From contig CACHAX010000006.1 of NCBI GenBank assembly GCA_902577875.1, positions 1 to 64,000 of the forward strand: a stretch of 64,000 nt of DNA. Direction: 5' to 3'. The translations under genes were made by a program, and so were the position numbers. Below are positions 1 to 8,731 of the stretch, piece by piece. The notes below the pieces were generated by a model. It made no database searches and had not been told where the DNA came from. It worked only from the letters and a program-made list of their open reading frames with translations. Source of the DNA: an uncultured Pelagibacteraceae bacterium. Lineage in GTDB: Bacteria; Pseudomonadota; Alphaproteobacteria; Pelagibacterales; Pelagibacteraceae. Each line of letters starts with the position of its first letter. Within the stretch, counting starts at the first letter, position 1.

Positions 1-238
1 TATCAACTATTGTTATAATAGATCTAATCTCATTATCTTTATACTGTTCACCAAAAACATTGATTTTCAAAACTGCAATTTCATCAATAACTTTTCTTTT
101 AGTTTCTAAATTTTTGCTTTTCTCAAATACATCAATTTCCAAATCTTTTACTTTGAAAACATTAGCATTTGTATTTGAAATAATTAATGAAAGTAGAAAC
201 AAACATTTAACAGTTAATTTAAGTGTGGTTAAATTCAT
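1..238 (-). CDS. Secreted protein of unknown function, N-terminal part (cut by window edge)
   Basis: The minus strand from the ATG at 236-238 stays open to the window edge, giving about 79 codons. The N-terminus is a signal peptide: basic start, hydrophobic stretch CLFLLSLIISN, then a cleavage-like TNANVF. The mature part begins NVFKVKDLEIDVFEKSKN. A short beta-like start followed by an alternating charged segment is loosely reminiscent of DUF2066-type periplasmic proteins, but this is a weak by-eye impression. The gene lies 17 bp upstream of the histidine phosphatase in the same direction, so it ends beyond the left edge. A plus-strand frame over the same bases has no such features. Confidence 0.6.
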   Translation of the reverse strand, partial: MNLTTLKLTVKCLFLLSLIISNTNANVFKVKDLEIDVFEKSKNLETKRKVIDEIAVLKINVFGEQYKDNEIRSIITIVD

Positions 239-255
239 AATATCATTAAATATTA

Positions 256-810
256 CTACATAGTTTCTATACTTCCTATAAATTTGTAGTCTTTGTCTAT
301 AACAACAATTTCACCAGACGAAGTACCAAAATTTAGCATTTCTGAAATAACTACAAAATGTGTTACTAAAACAAGATTTTTATCACTATTCCAATTAGAT
401 ATATATTTTTTTAAACTTTTAATTTGTTCATCTTTATATTTATAAAACTTTTCTTGATAAAAAGAGTTTAAACCTTTGAAGGTTTCATAATTATTAAAGG
501 CAAATCTTGCAGTATCTTTACATCTACACCACTCACTGGATAATACTTTATCAATTTGAATATTATTATTACTAAATAATATTCCAATTTTTTTTGATTG
601 CTCTATGCCCTCTTGATTTAAATTTCTTTGAGTATCACATTTTTTTAAATCAATATTATCAGGATCTCCATTTCCTGGTGCAAGTGAGTGTCTTATAAAT
701 GCAATTTTTCCACCCTTCTGCAGTTCGCTTATTACTAAATCATTAGCCTGTGAATAATTTGAATTAAAAATACTTAGCAAAAATAAAAGAATAAAATTTA
801 TATATTTCAT
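256..810 (-). CDS. Histidine phosphatase family protein, exported
   Basis: This 184-residue protein starts with a signal peptide (FILLFLLSIFNSNYSQA). The catalytic phosphohistidine motif appears as FIRHSLAPGNGDP near residues 38-50, an RHS variant of the usual RHG. The second histidine sits in LVLVTHFVVISEM near residue 150, and the arginine region SSEWCRCKDTARFAF matches the family pattern. It probably acts as a periplasmic phosphatase, but the substrate cannot be told from sequence. It lies among glycerol and phosphoester genes and 30 bp downstream of glpK in the same direction, so co-transcription is possible. Confidence 0.85.
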   Translation of the reverse strand: MKYINFILLFLLSIFNSNYSQANDLVISELQKGGKIAFIRHSLAPGNGDPDNIDLKKCDTQRNLNQEGIEQSKKIGILFSNNNIQIDKVLSSEWCRCKDTARFAFNNYETFKGLNSFYQEKFYKYKDEQIKSLKKYISNWNSDKNLVLVTHFVVISEMLNFGTSSGEIVVIDKDYKFIGSIETM

Positions 811-840
811 AAACTACAATTAAATTTTTATCTGTATTTT

Positions 841-2319
841 TTATAATAGAGCTTTCTGAACTGATAATTTCCAACCATTTATTAAATCGTTCCTAACTTT
901 TCGGTTTATTTTAGGCTTAAAAATTTTATCTTTTTTCCATTTCCTCTTGATTTGATATAATGATTTAAATAATCCAATTTGATATCCAGCTAGTAAAACT
1001 ACTCCTAAACCAGTTGTTTCTAATACCTTTGGTCTTTCTGTATTTATATTTATGATGTCAGATAAAAATTGCGAAAACCAGTTGTTTTTTACCATGCCTC
1101 CATCAATCTTAAGTTTAGTTGGTTTTAAACCATCTTTTTTCATTGCATTAAATAAATCATTACTTTGATAGGCAACTGACTCTAATACTGCTCTAACTAA
1201 GGTTTTCCAATCACTATTTCTTGTTAAACCTGTTATTACCCCTCTTGCATCAGGCCTCCAATAAGGTGCTCCCATTCCACTGAAGGCAGGCACAACGTAT
1301 ACACCCTCATTATTTTTTTTTGATTGAGCAATTATTTCCGTATCAAAAGCATTGTTAATAAATTTTAATTTATCTCTTAACCATTGTACACCTGCACCTG
1401 CAATAAAAATAGATCCTTCAAGAGCATAAGTATTTTTTCCATTCAATCTGTAACATATTGTTGTTAATAATTTATTTTTAGAATAAATTTTTTTTGAACC
1501 AGTATTCATTATGACAAAGGCACCAGTTCCATATGTACTTTTTACTGAACCTCTTTCAAAGCATGACTGTCCTACTGCAGCTGCTTGTTGGTCTCCTAGA
1601 ACTGCTGATATTGGTATTTCACTGCCGACAATTCTCTTACTTGTTAAACCAAAATTATCAGCTGAATTTTTAACTTTTGGCAAAATATTTTCAGAAATTT
1701 TAAGTTTTTTTAAGATTTCTTTATCCCATTTATTATTATTAATGTTAAATAACATGGTCCTACAAGCATTAGTTGCTTCTGTTAAATGATGTTGCCCATT
1801 AGTAAGTTTCCAAATAAGGAAAGTATCAACAGTACCAAATAATAAATTATTTGATTTTAAAAGTTTCTTAACATTTTTTACGTTTTCTAGTATCCATTTA
1901 ATTTTAGTTGCAGAAAAATATGGGTCAATAAATAATCCAGTTTTTTTTCTAAAAATTTTTTCATAATTTTTTTTCTTTAACTCTTCACAATAGTCTTGGG
2001 TTCTTCTATCTTGCCAAACAATTGCGTTGTAGACTGGTTTTCCTGTTTTTTTATTCCAAAGAATAGTTGTCTCTCTCTGGTTAGTTATTCCTATACTTAA
2101 TATTTTTCCTCTTAATAGTGATGCTTTTTTTATTACTTTTTTCAACGCTTTTAGAGTTCTAAGCCAAATTTCGTTTGGATTATGCTCCACCCATCCATTT
2201 TTTGGAAAATATTGATTAAATTCAAACTGGGATGTAAATTTTATATTACCATCTAAATCAAAGAGAATTGCTCTAGTTGATGTTGTGCCTTGGTCAATAG
2301 CAACAAGAAATTTTTTCAC
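841..2319 (-). CDS. glpK: Glycerol kinase
   Basis: Glycerol kinase phosphorylates glycerol to sn-glycerol 3-phosphate with ATP in the cytoplasm. The 492-residue length is the normal size of the FGGY-family enzyme. The N-terminal phosphate-binding motif VAIDQGTTSTRAILFD, the substrate loop NPNEIW, the conserved EGSIFIAGAGVQWLRD and the late GGMVKNNWFSQFLSD are all present. Its product is the substrate of GlpD encoded at 11.1 kb, and the Ugp importer in between delivers the same compound or its diesters. The surroundings therefore form a glycerol/G3P utilisation region. No glycerol facilitator gene is seen in the window. Confidence 0.96.
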   Translation of the reverse strand: MKKFLVAIDQGTTSTRAILFDLDGNIKFTSQFEFNQYFPKNGWVEHNPNEIWLRTLKALKKVIKKASLLRGKILSIGITNQRETTILWNKKTGKPVYNAIVWQDRRTQDYCEELKKKNYEKIFRKKTGLFIDPYFSATKIKWILENVKNVKKLLKSNNLLFGTVDTFLIWKLTNGQHHLTEATNACRTMLFNINNNKWDKEILKKLKISENILPKVKNSADNFGLTSKRIVGSEIPISAVLGDQQAAAVGQSCFERGSVKSTYGTGAFVIMNTGSKKIYSKNKLLTTICYRLNGKNTYALEGSIFIAGAGVQWLRDKLKFINNAFDTEIIAQSKKNNEGVYVVPAFSGMGAPYWRPDARGVITGLTRNSDWKTLVRAVLESVAYQSNDLFNAMKKDGLKPTKLKIDGGMVKNNWFSQFLSDIININTERPKVLETTGLGVVLLAGYQIGLFKSLYQIKRKWKKDKIFKPKINRKVRNDLINGWKLSVQKALL

Positions 2320-2352
2320 AATTTAAGTCTATACCTAAATTTTTTTTTCTAA

Positions 2353-2381
2353 AAGTAAAAACTAATACAAGCTGGAAGGAT
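2353..2381. repeat. Imperfect 29-bp direct repeat, copy 1
   Basis: These 29 bases match 4345-4373 at 25 positions. The differences are two adjacent bases in the middle and two more before the common end CTGGAAGGAT. This copy lies between glpK and the stop codon of the nucleotidase gene. It has no obvious function. Similarity seems to continue weakly for about 15 more bases. Confidence 0.5.
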
Positions 2382-2393
2382 ATGAAATTTAAA

Positions 2394-4157
2394 TTATTTA
2401 GTGAAAGATTGAGTTGAATATTCTGACAAGGGAAGTTTTGATAAAGTTTTTATCTTTTTGACATAATCTACAAAAGATTGAGCATAGCCGAGATATGTAT
2501 TTACTACTCTTCCTTGCTTAGATATAATTCCAAAAGTTTTATATCCATCTTTACCAGCTGCAATATAGTTATTTGTTGCTACTGTATAAGTCTTACTTGG
2601 ATTTATCTTTACCCAACTCTTGTCTGTTCTACCCTTAAACTCTAAATTTATCACTCTATTTCCTTTACTATTGCTTGCTTGAACATCCCATCTCAATCCA
2701 GCAGCATATGGATAGGCTCCTGTAGAACCATCTGGAGTTAAAGCATAATCAATTGAGTCTTCCAAAACATTTTTAATTTCTTCTCCACTCATTTTCAATT
2801 CTACAATAGTATTACTGAAAGGTAATAAAGTATACGCGTCCCCAATTGTAATATTGCCTTCTTTTATATCTATTCTTGTTCCACCACCATTTTGAATTGC
2901 AATATCACTTAATTTGGACATTTCTCTGAAGGCGTGTGCTACAATATTCGAAATATCGGATCCATTTTTTTCAGTTTTTGATACATCACAAAGTTTTGAC
3001 TTTCCTTGTCCAGGAATTCTTTCAAGACATAAATCATCAGTTACTCTGCCAATTACTTCACTGCTTTTTTCTTTAACTTCATTTTTGTATTTTTCTAATA
3101 TTTTTGATGCTTTTGCGTCAGCCTCTACGATTGAAATATTTGGATTAACTTCGATAGCCTTGTATACGGCTTCTCTATAATTACCATCTATCTCAACTCT
3201 TTTTCCATTTGAATCTTTTCTCTTAAAGGAATCATCTAACATTATATGTGGTATTCCATCACATGACTTGATGGTGCCATCGTTATTAAACTCGATATTA
3301 AGTTCTCCAACAATTTGAGAATATTCCCATGCTGTAACTATACAAACATCTTCCTCATTTTTATTTTTGACTACAGTTGGGTAGGCCCCATTAGAATTTA
3401 GTCCTATATTATCGAAATCTCCAGTTAGACTATGAGAATCACCTCCAACTATAACATCAACATCTGTAAGAAGTTTAGCCATGTTAATCTCATTTTTATA
3501 TCCATAATGAGTTAAAAGAATTATCTTATTGATTCCTTGTTGTTTAAGCTTATTTATATTTTCTTGTGCTGAATTAATTTCATCTAAAAATAAAGTTGTG
3601 TCGTCTGGATTTGATGACTCTCTCGTTTTTTTTGAGATCACAATTCCAATTACTCCAATTTTTTGATTTCCTTTATTGATTATAGTGTAAGGTTTAATTT
3701 TTTTTGACAAAGGTGAGTTTATTTTTGCTTTAATGTTTGCTGACAAAACTGGAGTCTTACACTTATCAGTATGAAGATAATCTAAAAACTCAACTAAACT
3801 CTTATCACCATCATCAAATTCATGATTTCCTATAGCGAAAGCATCAAAACAAATTTGATTCATCATTTCTGCATCTGCTTTGCCCTTGAAAAGAGTGTAA
3901 TATAATGTCCCTGTAATAGCATCACCCGCATGAAGCTTGATAACATTTTCATTTTTTAATTTTAATTCTTTAAATTTTGCTACGACAGATGGAAAACCGC
4001 CTGATACAACTCTCGTCTTTTCACCATCTAAATTTAAATCAAGTCTTTTATTTGGTTCCAAATGAGAGTGATGATCATTTATATGTAAAATGGTGATTTT
4101 ATCTGCTAAAGCTGATGAACTTAAAATAAGTGAAAAAATAATTAAAAATAATTTCAT
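2394..4157 (-). CDS. Bifunctional metallophosphatase / 5'-nucleotidase, periplasmic
   Basis: This 587-residue protein has a signal peptide (LFLIIFSLILSSSALA) and the two-domain layout of UshA-type enzymes. The N-terminal metallophosphoesterase metal sites are visible as ILHINDHHSHLEP (residues 23-35), AIGNHEFDDGD near 110, LLTHYG and GGDSHSLTG. The C-terminal nucleotidase domain shows NGGGTRIDI near 425 and VATNNYIAAGKDGY near 535, which match the substrate-binding region. It would hydrolyse nucleotides or cyclic nucleotides in the periplasm, releasing nucleosides and phosphate. No C-terminal anchor is visible. It lies in the same direction as the ugp genes but is separated from them by about 200 bp. 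Confidence 0.93.
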   Translation of the reverse strand: MKLFLIIFSLILSSSALADKITILHINDHHSHLEPNKRLDLNLDGEKTRVVSGGFPSVVAKFKELKLKNENVIKLHAGDAITGTLYYTLFKGKADAEMMNQICFDAFAIGNHEFDDGDKSLVEFLDYLHTDKCKTPVLSANIKAKINSPLSKKIKPYTIINKGNQKIGVIGIVISKKTRESSNPDDTTLFLDEINSAQENINKLKQQGINKIILLTHYGYKNEINMAKLLTDVDVIVGGDSHSLTGDFDNIGLNSNGAYPTVVKNKNEEDVCIVTAWEYSQIVGELNIEFNNDGTIKSCDGIPHIMLDDSFKRKDSNGKRVEIDGNYREAVYKAIEVNPNISIVEADAKASKILEKYKNEVKEKSSEVIGRVTDDLCLERIPGQGKSKLCDVSKTEKNGSDISNIVAHAFREMSKLSDIAIQNGGGTRIDIKEGNITIGDAYTLLPFSNTIVELKMSGEEIKNVLEDSIDYALTPDGSTGAYPYAAGLRWDVQASNSKGNRVINLEFKGRTDKSWVKINPSKTYTVATNNYIAAGKDGYKTFGIISKQGRVVNTYLGYAQSFVDYVKKIKTLSKLPLSEYSTQSFTK

Positions 4158-4344
4158 GATGGGATAATCGTTATAAAATATGAAAGTATTTTTACTAAAA
4201 AGTGAAAGATTTATTAAAAAAATTTAAACTAATTATTACTTATGCTCGATAAAAAACAATTTTAAATTTGATGAAAATTTTAATAATAACAAATAATCAT
4301 ATCTATTATGAGCTGATTGAGTTTGGGGCTTAAAGAATATTTAG

Positions 4345-4373
4345 AAGTAAAAACTGTTACAGACTGGAAGGAT
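4345..4373. repeat. Imperfect 29-bp direct repeat, copy 2
   Basis: Copy 2 of the element at 2353-2381 (25 of 29 bases identical). It covers the last codons and stop of the 2H phosphoesterase gene ending at 4357. Both copies therefore sit at or just beyond the 3' end of a minus-strand phosphoesterase gene. Confidence 0.5.
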
Positions 4374-5076
4374 TAACACTTTTAAATTCTAACATGTTCT
4401 CAAAAGTACACATTTCAGGTTTTGAAAAAGTAATTTTTGGAAATTTTTTACTAAAGTCTAAAAATAGTTTTTTATTAAATTCAATTAAATTACTTATTTC
4501 AATCTCACTAAGCTCTCTTAAGATATATGCCAAAGTAATATGAAAAGTATATCTTTGATGGTTTTCAAATTTAATTTTTAATAAGCTACTTAGTTCATCT
4601 CTACAATTTCTAAGAATTTTTTCATCCTTTTTAGAAAAAGGTTCTAAAATAATACTATAACCACCAAAAAATGTTTTTAGTTTAAGATTAAATTCTTTTG
4701 GAAAATTATAGTTTTTAATTCTTTTATTTAATTCAAAAGCTATATCTTTGTGATCCATATCAAGATCTATATCTGATGGCCAATTATTTGTATTTTTTGT
4801 ATTTAAATTACAACAATCAAATAACGTCATATGAAAACTAGATTGAGGTAAATAGAAATAAGTTTTTTCTGGATTAAAATTTTTTATTTTTTTTTGAAAA
4901 CTACTAATTTCATCGGATAAATTGGTATTAAGAGGAATATTACAAATTATTGCACAACCTGGAAAGGGTAAAGGATTTCCTTTGTCATCAAATTTATTTT
5001 CAGCACCTTTTAAAGTATATCCTTCAAGTTTTCCTGCTAAAAATTTCTCTTGGTTATTGACTATATTTAAATCCAT
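4357..5076 (-). CDS. 2H phosphoesterase-like protein (DUF1868 type)
   Basis: The 239-residue product shows two H-x-T-L-type motifs characteristic of the 2H phosphoesterase fold: SSFHMTLFDCC near residues 84-94 and YTFHITLAYI near 179-188. The N-terminal segment FPGCAIICNIP resembles DUF1868 proteins, a cyclic-phosphodiesterase-like subgroup. There is no signal peptide, so it should act in the cytoplasm, hydrolysing or forming a 2',3'-type phosphoester. The true substrate is unknown. It starts 9 bp downstream of ugpQ in the same direction and is probably transcribed with the ugp operon. Confidence 0.75.
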   Translation of the reverse strand: MDLNIVNNQEKFLAGKLEGYTLKGAENKFDDKGNPLPFPGCAIICNIPLNTNLSDEISSFQKKIKNFNPEKTYFYLPQSSFHMTLFDCCNLNTKNTNNWPSDIDLDMDHKDIAFELNKRIKNYNFPKEFNLKLKTFFGGYSIILEPFSKKDEKILRNCRDELSSLLKIKFENHQRYTFHITLAYILRELSEIEISNLIEFNKKLFLDFSKKFPKITFSKPEMCTFENMLEFKSVNPSSL

Positions 5077-5085
5077 TAAGATAAA

Positions 5086-6006
5086 CTAAAACCATTTTAT
5101 ATTTTCTTTCTCACAAAGTTCTTTCAACCTTAAGGGATAATCTGTCATAATGCCATCTACACCGTACTCAACCATCTTTAACATTTCGTACTCTTTGTTT
5201 ACTGTCCATACATTTACTGGCAATTCTTCTTGATGAGAAATATCGACAAGTTTTTTTGTAATGTCTTTTCGGTATGGATGCCATGCTTTTCCACCTTGTG
5301 ACTTTATAATTTTTGGCAACTCATGATCTTCATAATAAGGTAAAAAACTCAACCATGGAGATCTGTTGTAAATAGTTTGATTAATATTAATTCCTGTCAA
5401 ATGTTGAGTTAAATAAGCTCTTGGAATTTCAGGATACTGATTTTTAATTACTGATAAAGTTCTCCAATCAAATGATGAAATAATTATTTTATCTTTTAAA
5501 GATGTTGCATTTATATCATTCATAATTAATTTTACTGTATCTTCTGGTTCTGGTGTCAAATTTTCTTCCTCTGGCGTAGATTTAATTTCTAAATTTATTA
5601 ATAATTTTTCAGATTTATTTTCTGAAGACATTTTTAATAATTCAGAAAGTTTTGGTATTCTTTGGTTTTCTAATTTTTTTTGATTAATAAATCTTCTTCC
5701 ATATCTGGATAATTTATTAACTGAACCTACATCAAACTTTGAAAGTTCTTCATAAGTTAAATCAAATATTTTTAAATTTTCATCCTCTATCCAATTCCCC
5801 TCATTATCTTTTGTTCTGCTTGGATCTAATCTAAAATCATGAGCAATAACTGGTACAAGATCCTTAGAAATTAATATATCGGTTTCGTATGCATTAATAT
5901 TGTTTTCAAATATATATTTAAAACTTTCTAGGGTGTTTTCAGGAAGATCTCCTCTTGCTCCTCGGTGACCATAAATTTTTATATGATTTGGTTTACTTAA
6001 AATCAA
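5086..6006 (-). CDS. ugpQ: Glycerophosphodiester phosphodiesterase
   Basis: The 306-residue protein begins with the GDPD signature YGHRGARGDLPENTLESF (residues 12-29), followed by AYETDILISKDLVPVIAHD, which carries the metal-binding Glu/Asp and the second catalytic His. The C-terminal VNVWTVNKEYEM and GVDGIMTDYP complete the TIM-barrel pattern. It cleaves glycerophosphodiesters into an alcohol and G3P. There is no signal peptide, so it acts in the cytoplasm on diesters brought in by the adjoining Ugp transporter. It starts 2 bp after ugpC stops, a clear operon arrangement. Confidence 0.95.
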   Translation of the reverse strand: MILSKPNHIKIYGHRGARGDLPENTLESFKYIFENNINAYETDILISKDLVPVIAHDFRLDPSRTKDNEGNWIEDENLKIFDLTYEELSKFDVGSVNKLSRYGRRFINQKKLENQRIPKLSELLKMSSENKSEKLLINLEIKSTPEEENLTPEPEDTVKLIMNDINATSLKDKIIISSFDWRTLSVIKNQYPEIPRAYLTQHLTGININQTIYNRSPWLSFLPYYEDHELPKIIKSQGGKAWHPYRKDITKKLVDISHQEELPVNVWTVNKEYEMLKMVEYGVDGIMTDYPLRLKELCEKENIKWF

Positions 6007-6008
6007 AT

Positions 6009-7061
6009 TTAATTAACTCTTTTGCCAGTGCTTTTATCAAAAATATAATATTTATTGTTCTCAATATTAAGACTTAGATCAGCACCTTTTTCAATAGTTA
6101 GATTTCCCGGACACCTATAACAAAAGTCTTTTTTATTTTTTAATTGACCATAAACAAGATTATCCGAACCAAGTTGTTCCACTAAGTCTACTTTTAAATT
6201 AATTAAACTATTTTCACTTTGACTTAAATGTTCAGGTCTTATTCCTAATTTTACTTCTCCCTCAAAGTCACTATCAATATCTTTAATTTCAAAACCTTCT
6301 GCAGATAATGTTTTATTTTTTATATTACCATCTAAAAAATTCATTTGAGGTGAGCCAATAAAACCAGCAACAAATAATGATTTTGGATTATCATATATCT
6401 CAATAGGAGTTCCAAGCTGTTCAATAATTCCATTGTTAATAACTGCTAATCTATCAGCAAGTGTCATGGCCTCTACTTGATCATGCGTAACAAATATGCT
6501 TGTTACTCCAACTTTCTGCTGAAGTTTTTTGATTTCAAGTCTCATCTGAATTCTTAATTTTGCATCTAAGTTTGAAAGAGGTTCATCAAATAAGAATATC
6601 TTAGGATTTCTAACAATTGCTCTACCCATTGCAACTCTTTGTCTTTGACCTCCGGATAACATTGAAGGTTTTCTCTGTAAATAATCTGAAATTTGTAGCA
6701 GCTTAGCTGCATCATTTACTTTTTGCTCAATTGTTTCTTTGTCAATTCCTCTGTTTTTTAGACCATAAGCCAAGTTATTATAAACATTCATATGTGGGTA
6801 TAATGCATAGTTCTGAAACACCATTGCTACATCTCTTTCAGACGGATCTACCTCATTAATTAATTTTCCATCAAGATTAATATCACCCTCTGTAATATCC
6901 TCTAAGCCTGCAACCATTCTTAATAAAGTTGATTTTCCACATCCACTAGGTCCTACAAAAACCATAAACTCACCTTCATCAACACTTAATGAAGTTTCAT
7001 GAACAGCCTTAGTTCCATTTGGGTAAATCTTAGTCACATTTTTTAAATCTAAAAAGCTCAT
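6009..7061 (-). CDS. ugpC: ABC transporter ATP-binding protein, glycerol-3-phosphate type
   Basis: This 350-residue ATPase has Walker A GPSGCGKSTLLRM (residues 37-49), Q-loop VFQNYALYPHM, signature LSGGQRQRVAMGRAI, Walker B KIFLFDEPLSNLDA and H-loop FVTHDQVEA. The C-terminal part (LGIRPEHL, then a TOBE-like segment) is that of the MalK/UgpC carbohydrate-uptake subfamily. It powers the importer formed by the permeases encoded immediately upstream (stop/start spacing near zero). ugpQ follows it, which supports the glycerophosphodiester/G3P assignment. Confidence 0.94.
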   Translation of the reverse strand: MSFLDLKNVTKIYPNGTKAVHETSLSVDEGEFMVFVGPSGCGKSTLLRMVAGLEDITEGDINLDGKLINEVDPSERDVAMVFQNYALYPHMNVYNNLAYGLKNRGIDKETIEQKVNDAAKLLQISDYLQRKPSMLSGGQRQRVAMGRAIVRNPKIFLFDEPLSNLDAKLRIQMRLEIKKLQQKVGVTSIFVTHDQVEAMTLADRLAVINNGIIEQLGTPIEIYDNPKSLFVAGFIGSPQMNFLDGNIKNKTLSAEGFEIKDIDSDFEGEVKLGIRPEHLSQSENSLINLKVDLVEQLGSDNLVYGQLKNKKDFCYRCPGNLTIEKGADLSLNIENNKYYIFDKSTGKRVN

Positions 7062-7913
7062 TTATTTCTCCGTTTGAATTAATCCTTTTATGAACCATTT
7101 TTGTAAAAATACTACCACTAAAACTGGTGGGATCATTGACAAAATGATATACGCAAATCTTTCTGCAGTTCTTGGCAGAGCAACTCCTTCATAGCTTTCT
7201 GTGTAAATAATCTTCATTCCCATTACAACAGTCCAGTATTCTTCTGCAGTTGTCATTATTAGTGGCCATAAATATTGGCTGTATCCGTATACAAACATAA
7301 AGATAAACATTGCTGCTATCATGGTTTTAGATAATGGAACCAAGAAATCTATGAAAAAACTCCAAGCATTTGCTCCGTCTAATTTTGCTGACTCCAAGAG
7401 TTCATCTGGAATTGTTTTATAAAATTGTCTGAAGAAAAATGTTGCTGTAGCTGAAGCAACTAATGGAAGGATAAGGCCTGTATATGAATTTGTTAAACCT
7501 AAATCAGATACAATTTTATAGCTTGGAAAAATCCTTACCTCCAAAGGAACAAGTAGAGTAATAAAGATTAACCAAAAAATTGGTACAGCTAATTTAAATC
7601 TATAATAAACCAAAGCATATGCTGACATTGCTGAAATAACTACCTTAAGTGTTGCAATTCCTAATGCCATTATAAAACTATTAATAAACATTTTTGCAGC
7701 AGTCACTTCTTCTGACCAACCACCTTTTTCATTTAAAACTTCGTTATAGTTTCTTGCTAGCTGATCACCTATATGAAACTTCATACCTTCGGTTAATATA
7801 GTTACAGAATCATGCGAAGAACTTGCAAAAGATATCCAAATAGGAACTACCATTAACAAGACTCCTAGTATTAAAATAATATGAGCAATTATTTGAAGTG
7901 GTTTAATTTTCAT
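7062..7913 (-). CDS. ugpE: ABC transporter permease, UgpE-like, copy 1
   Basis: This 283-residue inner-membrane permease has about six hydrophobic segments and a cytoplasmic EAA-type loop DELLESAKLDGAN near residue 178, which contacts the ATPase. It belongs to the MalG/UgpE permease family. It overlaps the next permease gene by 4 bp, and that neighbour is a clear paralogue: both contain FFRQFYKT and PDELLESAKLDGAN, and similarity covers the whole length. Copy 1 has about ten extra residues before the last membrane span (a TESYEG-like loop). A standard Ugp system needs one UgpA and one UgpE, so the duplicate is unusual. Confidence 0.9.
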   Translation of the reverse strand: MKIKPLQIIAHIILILGVLLMVVPIWISFASSSHDSVTILTEGMKFHIGDQLARNYNEVLNEKGGWSEEVTAAKMFINSFIMALGIATLKVVISAMSAYALVYYRFKLAVPIFWLIFITLLVPLEVRIFPSYKIVSDLGLTNSYTGLILPLVASATATFFFRQFYKTIPDELLESAKLDGANAWSFFIDFLVPLSKTMIAAMFIFMFVYGYSQYLWPLIMTTAEEYWTVVMGMKIIYTESYEGVALPRTAERFAYIILSMIPPVLVVVFLQKWFIKGLIQTEK

Positions 7914-8731
7914 TTATCTTGAAAAACCCCCTTAATAAAATATTTCTGCAACACAATTATAATTAAAATTGGTGGCACCATAGACATCATCACGAAAGCA
8001 AAACGATGAACAATTGAACCCGACATCATTTTTAATCCCATAACCACTGTCCAATATTGTTCTGAAGTTGTTACCAATAATGGCCATAGATACTGATTGT
8101 AGCCAAAAACAAACATAAATATTAACATCGCTACAATCATTGTTTTTGACAAAGGAATTAAAAAATCAACAAAAAATCTCCAGGTATTTGCTCCATCAAG
8201 TTTTGCGGATTCAAGTAATTCATCTGGAACGGTTTTATAAAATTGTCGAAAGAATAATGTTGCTATAGCTGATGCTGAAATAGGAACTATTAATCCAAAG
8301 TAAGAATTCACTAGATTAAGCTCAGCCATTACTGAATAAGTAGGGAAAATTCTTAACTCTAATGGTACTAAAATTGTAATAAATATAATCCAAAACAATA
8401 ATGTTGCATATTTTATTCTGTAATAAACCAACGCGTAAGCAGCCATTAAAGATGTAACAACGGATAATATTGCAACTCCTGTAGCCATGATAAAACTATT
8501 AAAAAACATTTTTAATGCTGTTATCTCTTTAAAAAAACCACCCTGATATAATAAAACTCGTAAGTAATTTTCATAAAAGCTATCTCCTAAAAACATTTGG
8601 AGACCATTCATATTAATCATTGAACTCGTGTGCGTCGAGCTAGCAAAAATCATCCATACAGGAACTACCATGATTAGTATTCCAATGAGTAAAATTAAAT
8701 GTGAAAAACTTGATGTGATAAATCTAGTCAT
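7910..8731 (-). CDS. ABC transporter permease, UgpE-like, copy 2 (tandem paralogue)
   Basis: The 273-residue product is a full-length MalG/UgpE-type permease. It keeps the ATPase-contacting loop DELLESAKLDGANTW and the motifs LRIFPTY and QYLWPLLVTT shared with copy 1. The gene overlaps both neighbours (ugpE copy 1 by 4 bp, ugpA by 1 bp), so all are translated from one mRNA. The reading frame is intact, with no sign of decay. The two copies may pair alternately with UgpA, or form different complexes with different specificity. This is inference from the duplication alone. Confidence 0.88.
   Translation of the reverse strand: MTRFITSSFSHLILLIGILIMVVPVWMIFASSTHTSSMINMNGLQMFLGDSFYENYLRVLLYQGGFFKEITALKMFFNSFIMATGVAILSVVTSLMAAYALVYYRIKYATLLFWIIFITILVPLELRIFPTYSVMAELNLVNSYFGLIVPISASAIATLFFRQFYKTVPDELLESAKLDGANTWRFFVDFLIPLSKTMIVAMLIFMFVFGYNQYLWPLLVTTSEQYWTVVMGLKMMSGSIVHRFAFVMMSMVPPILIIIVLQKYFIKGVFQDK

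Noticed and set aside
60-263. 67-codon plus-strand frame
   Set aside because: It lies antisense to a minus-strand gene with a clear signal peptide (1-238). Its own translation is an unstructured Ser/Thr/Phe-rich mix.
4271-4333. 20-codon plus-strand frame starting KILIITNNHIYYELIE
   Set aside because: It looks protein-like but is too short, has no ribosome site and reads into a stop. It may be coincidence; no homologue is recognised by eye.
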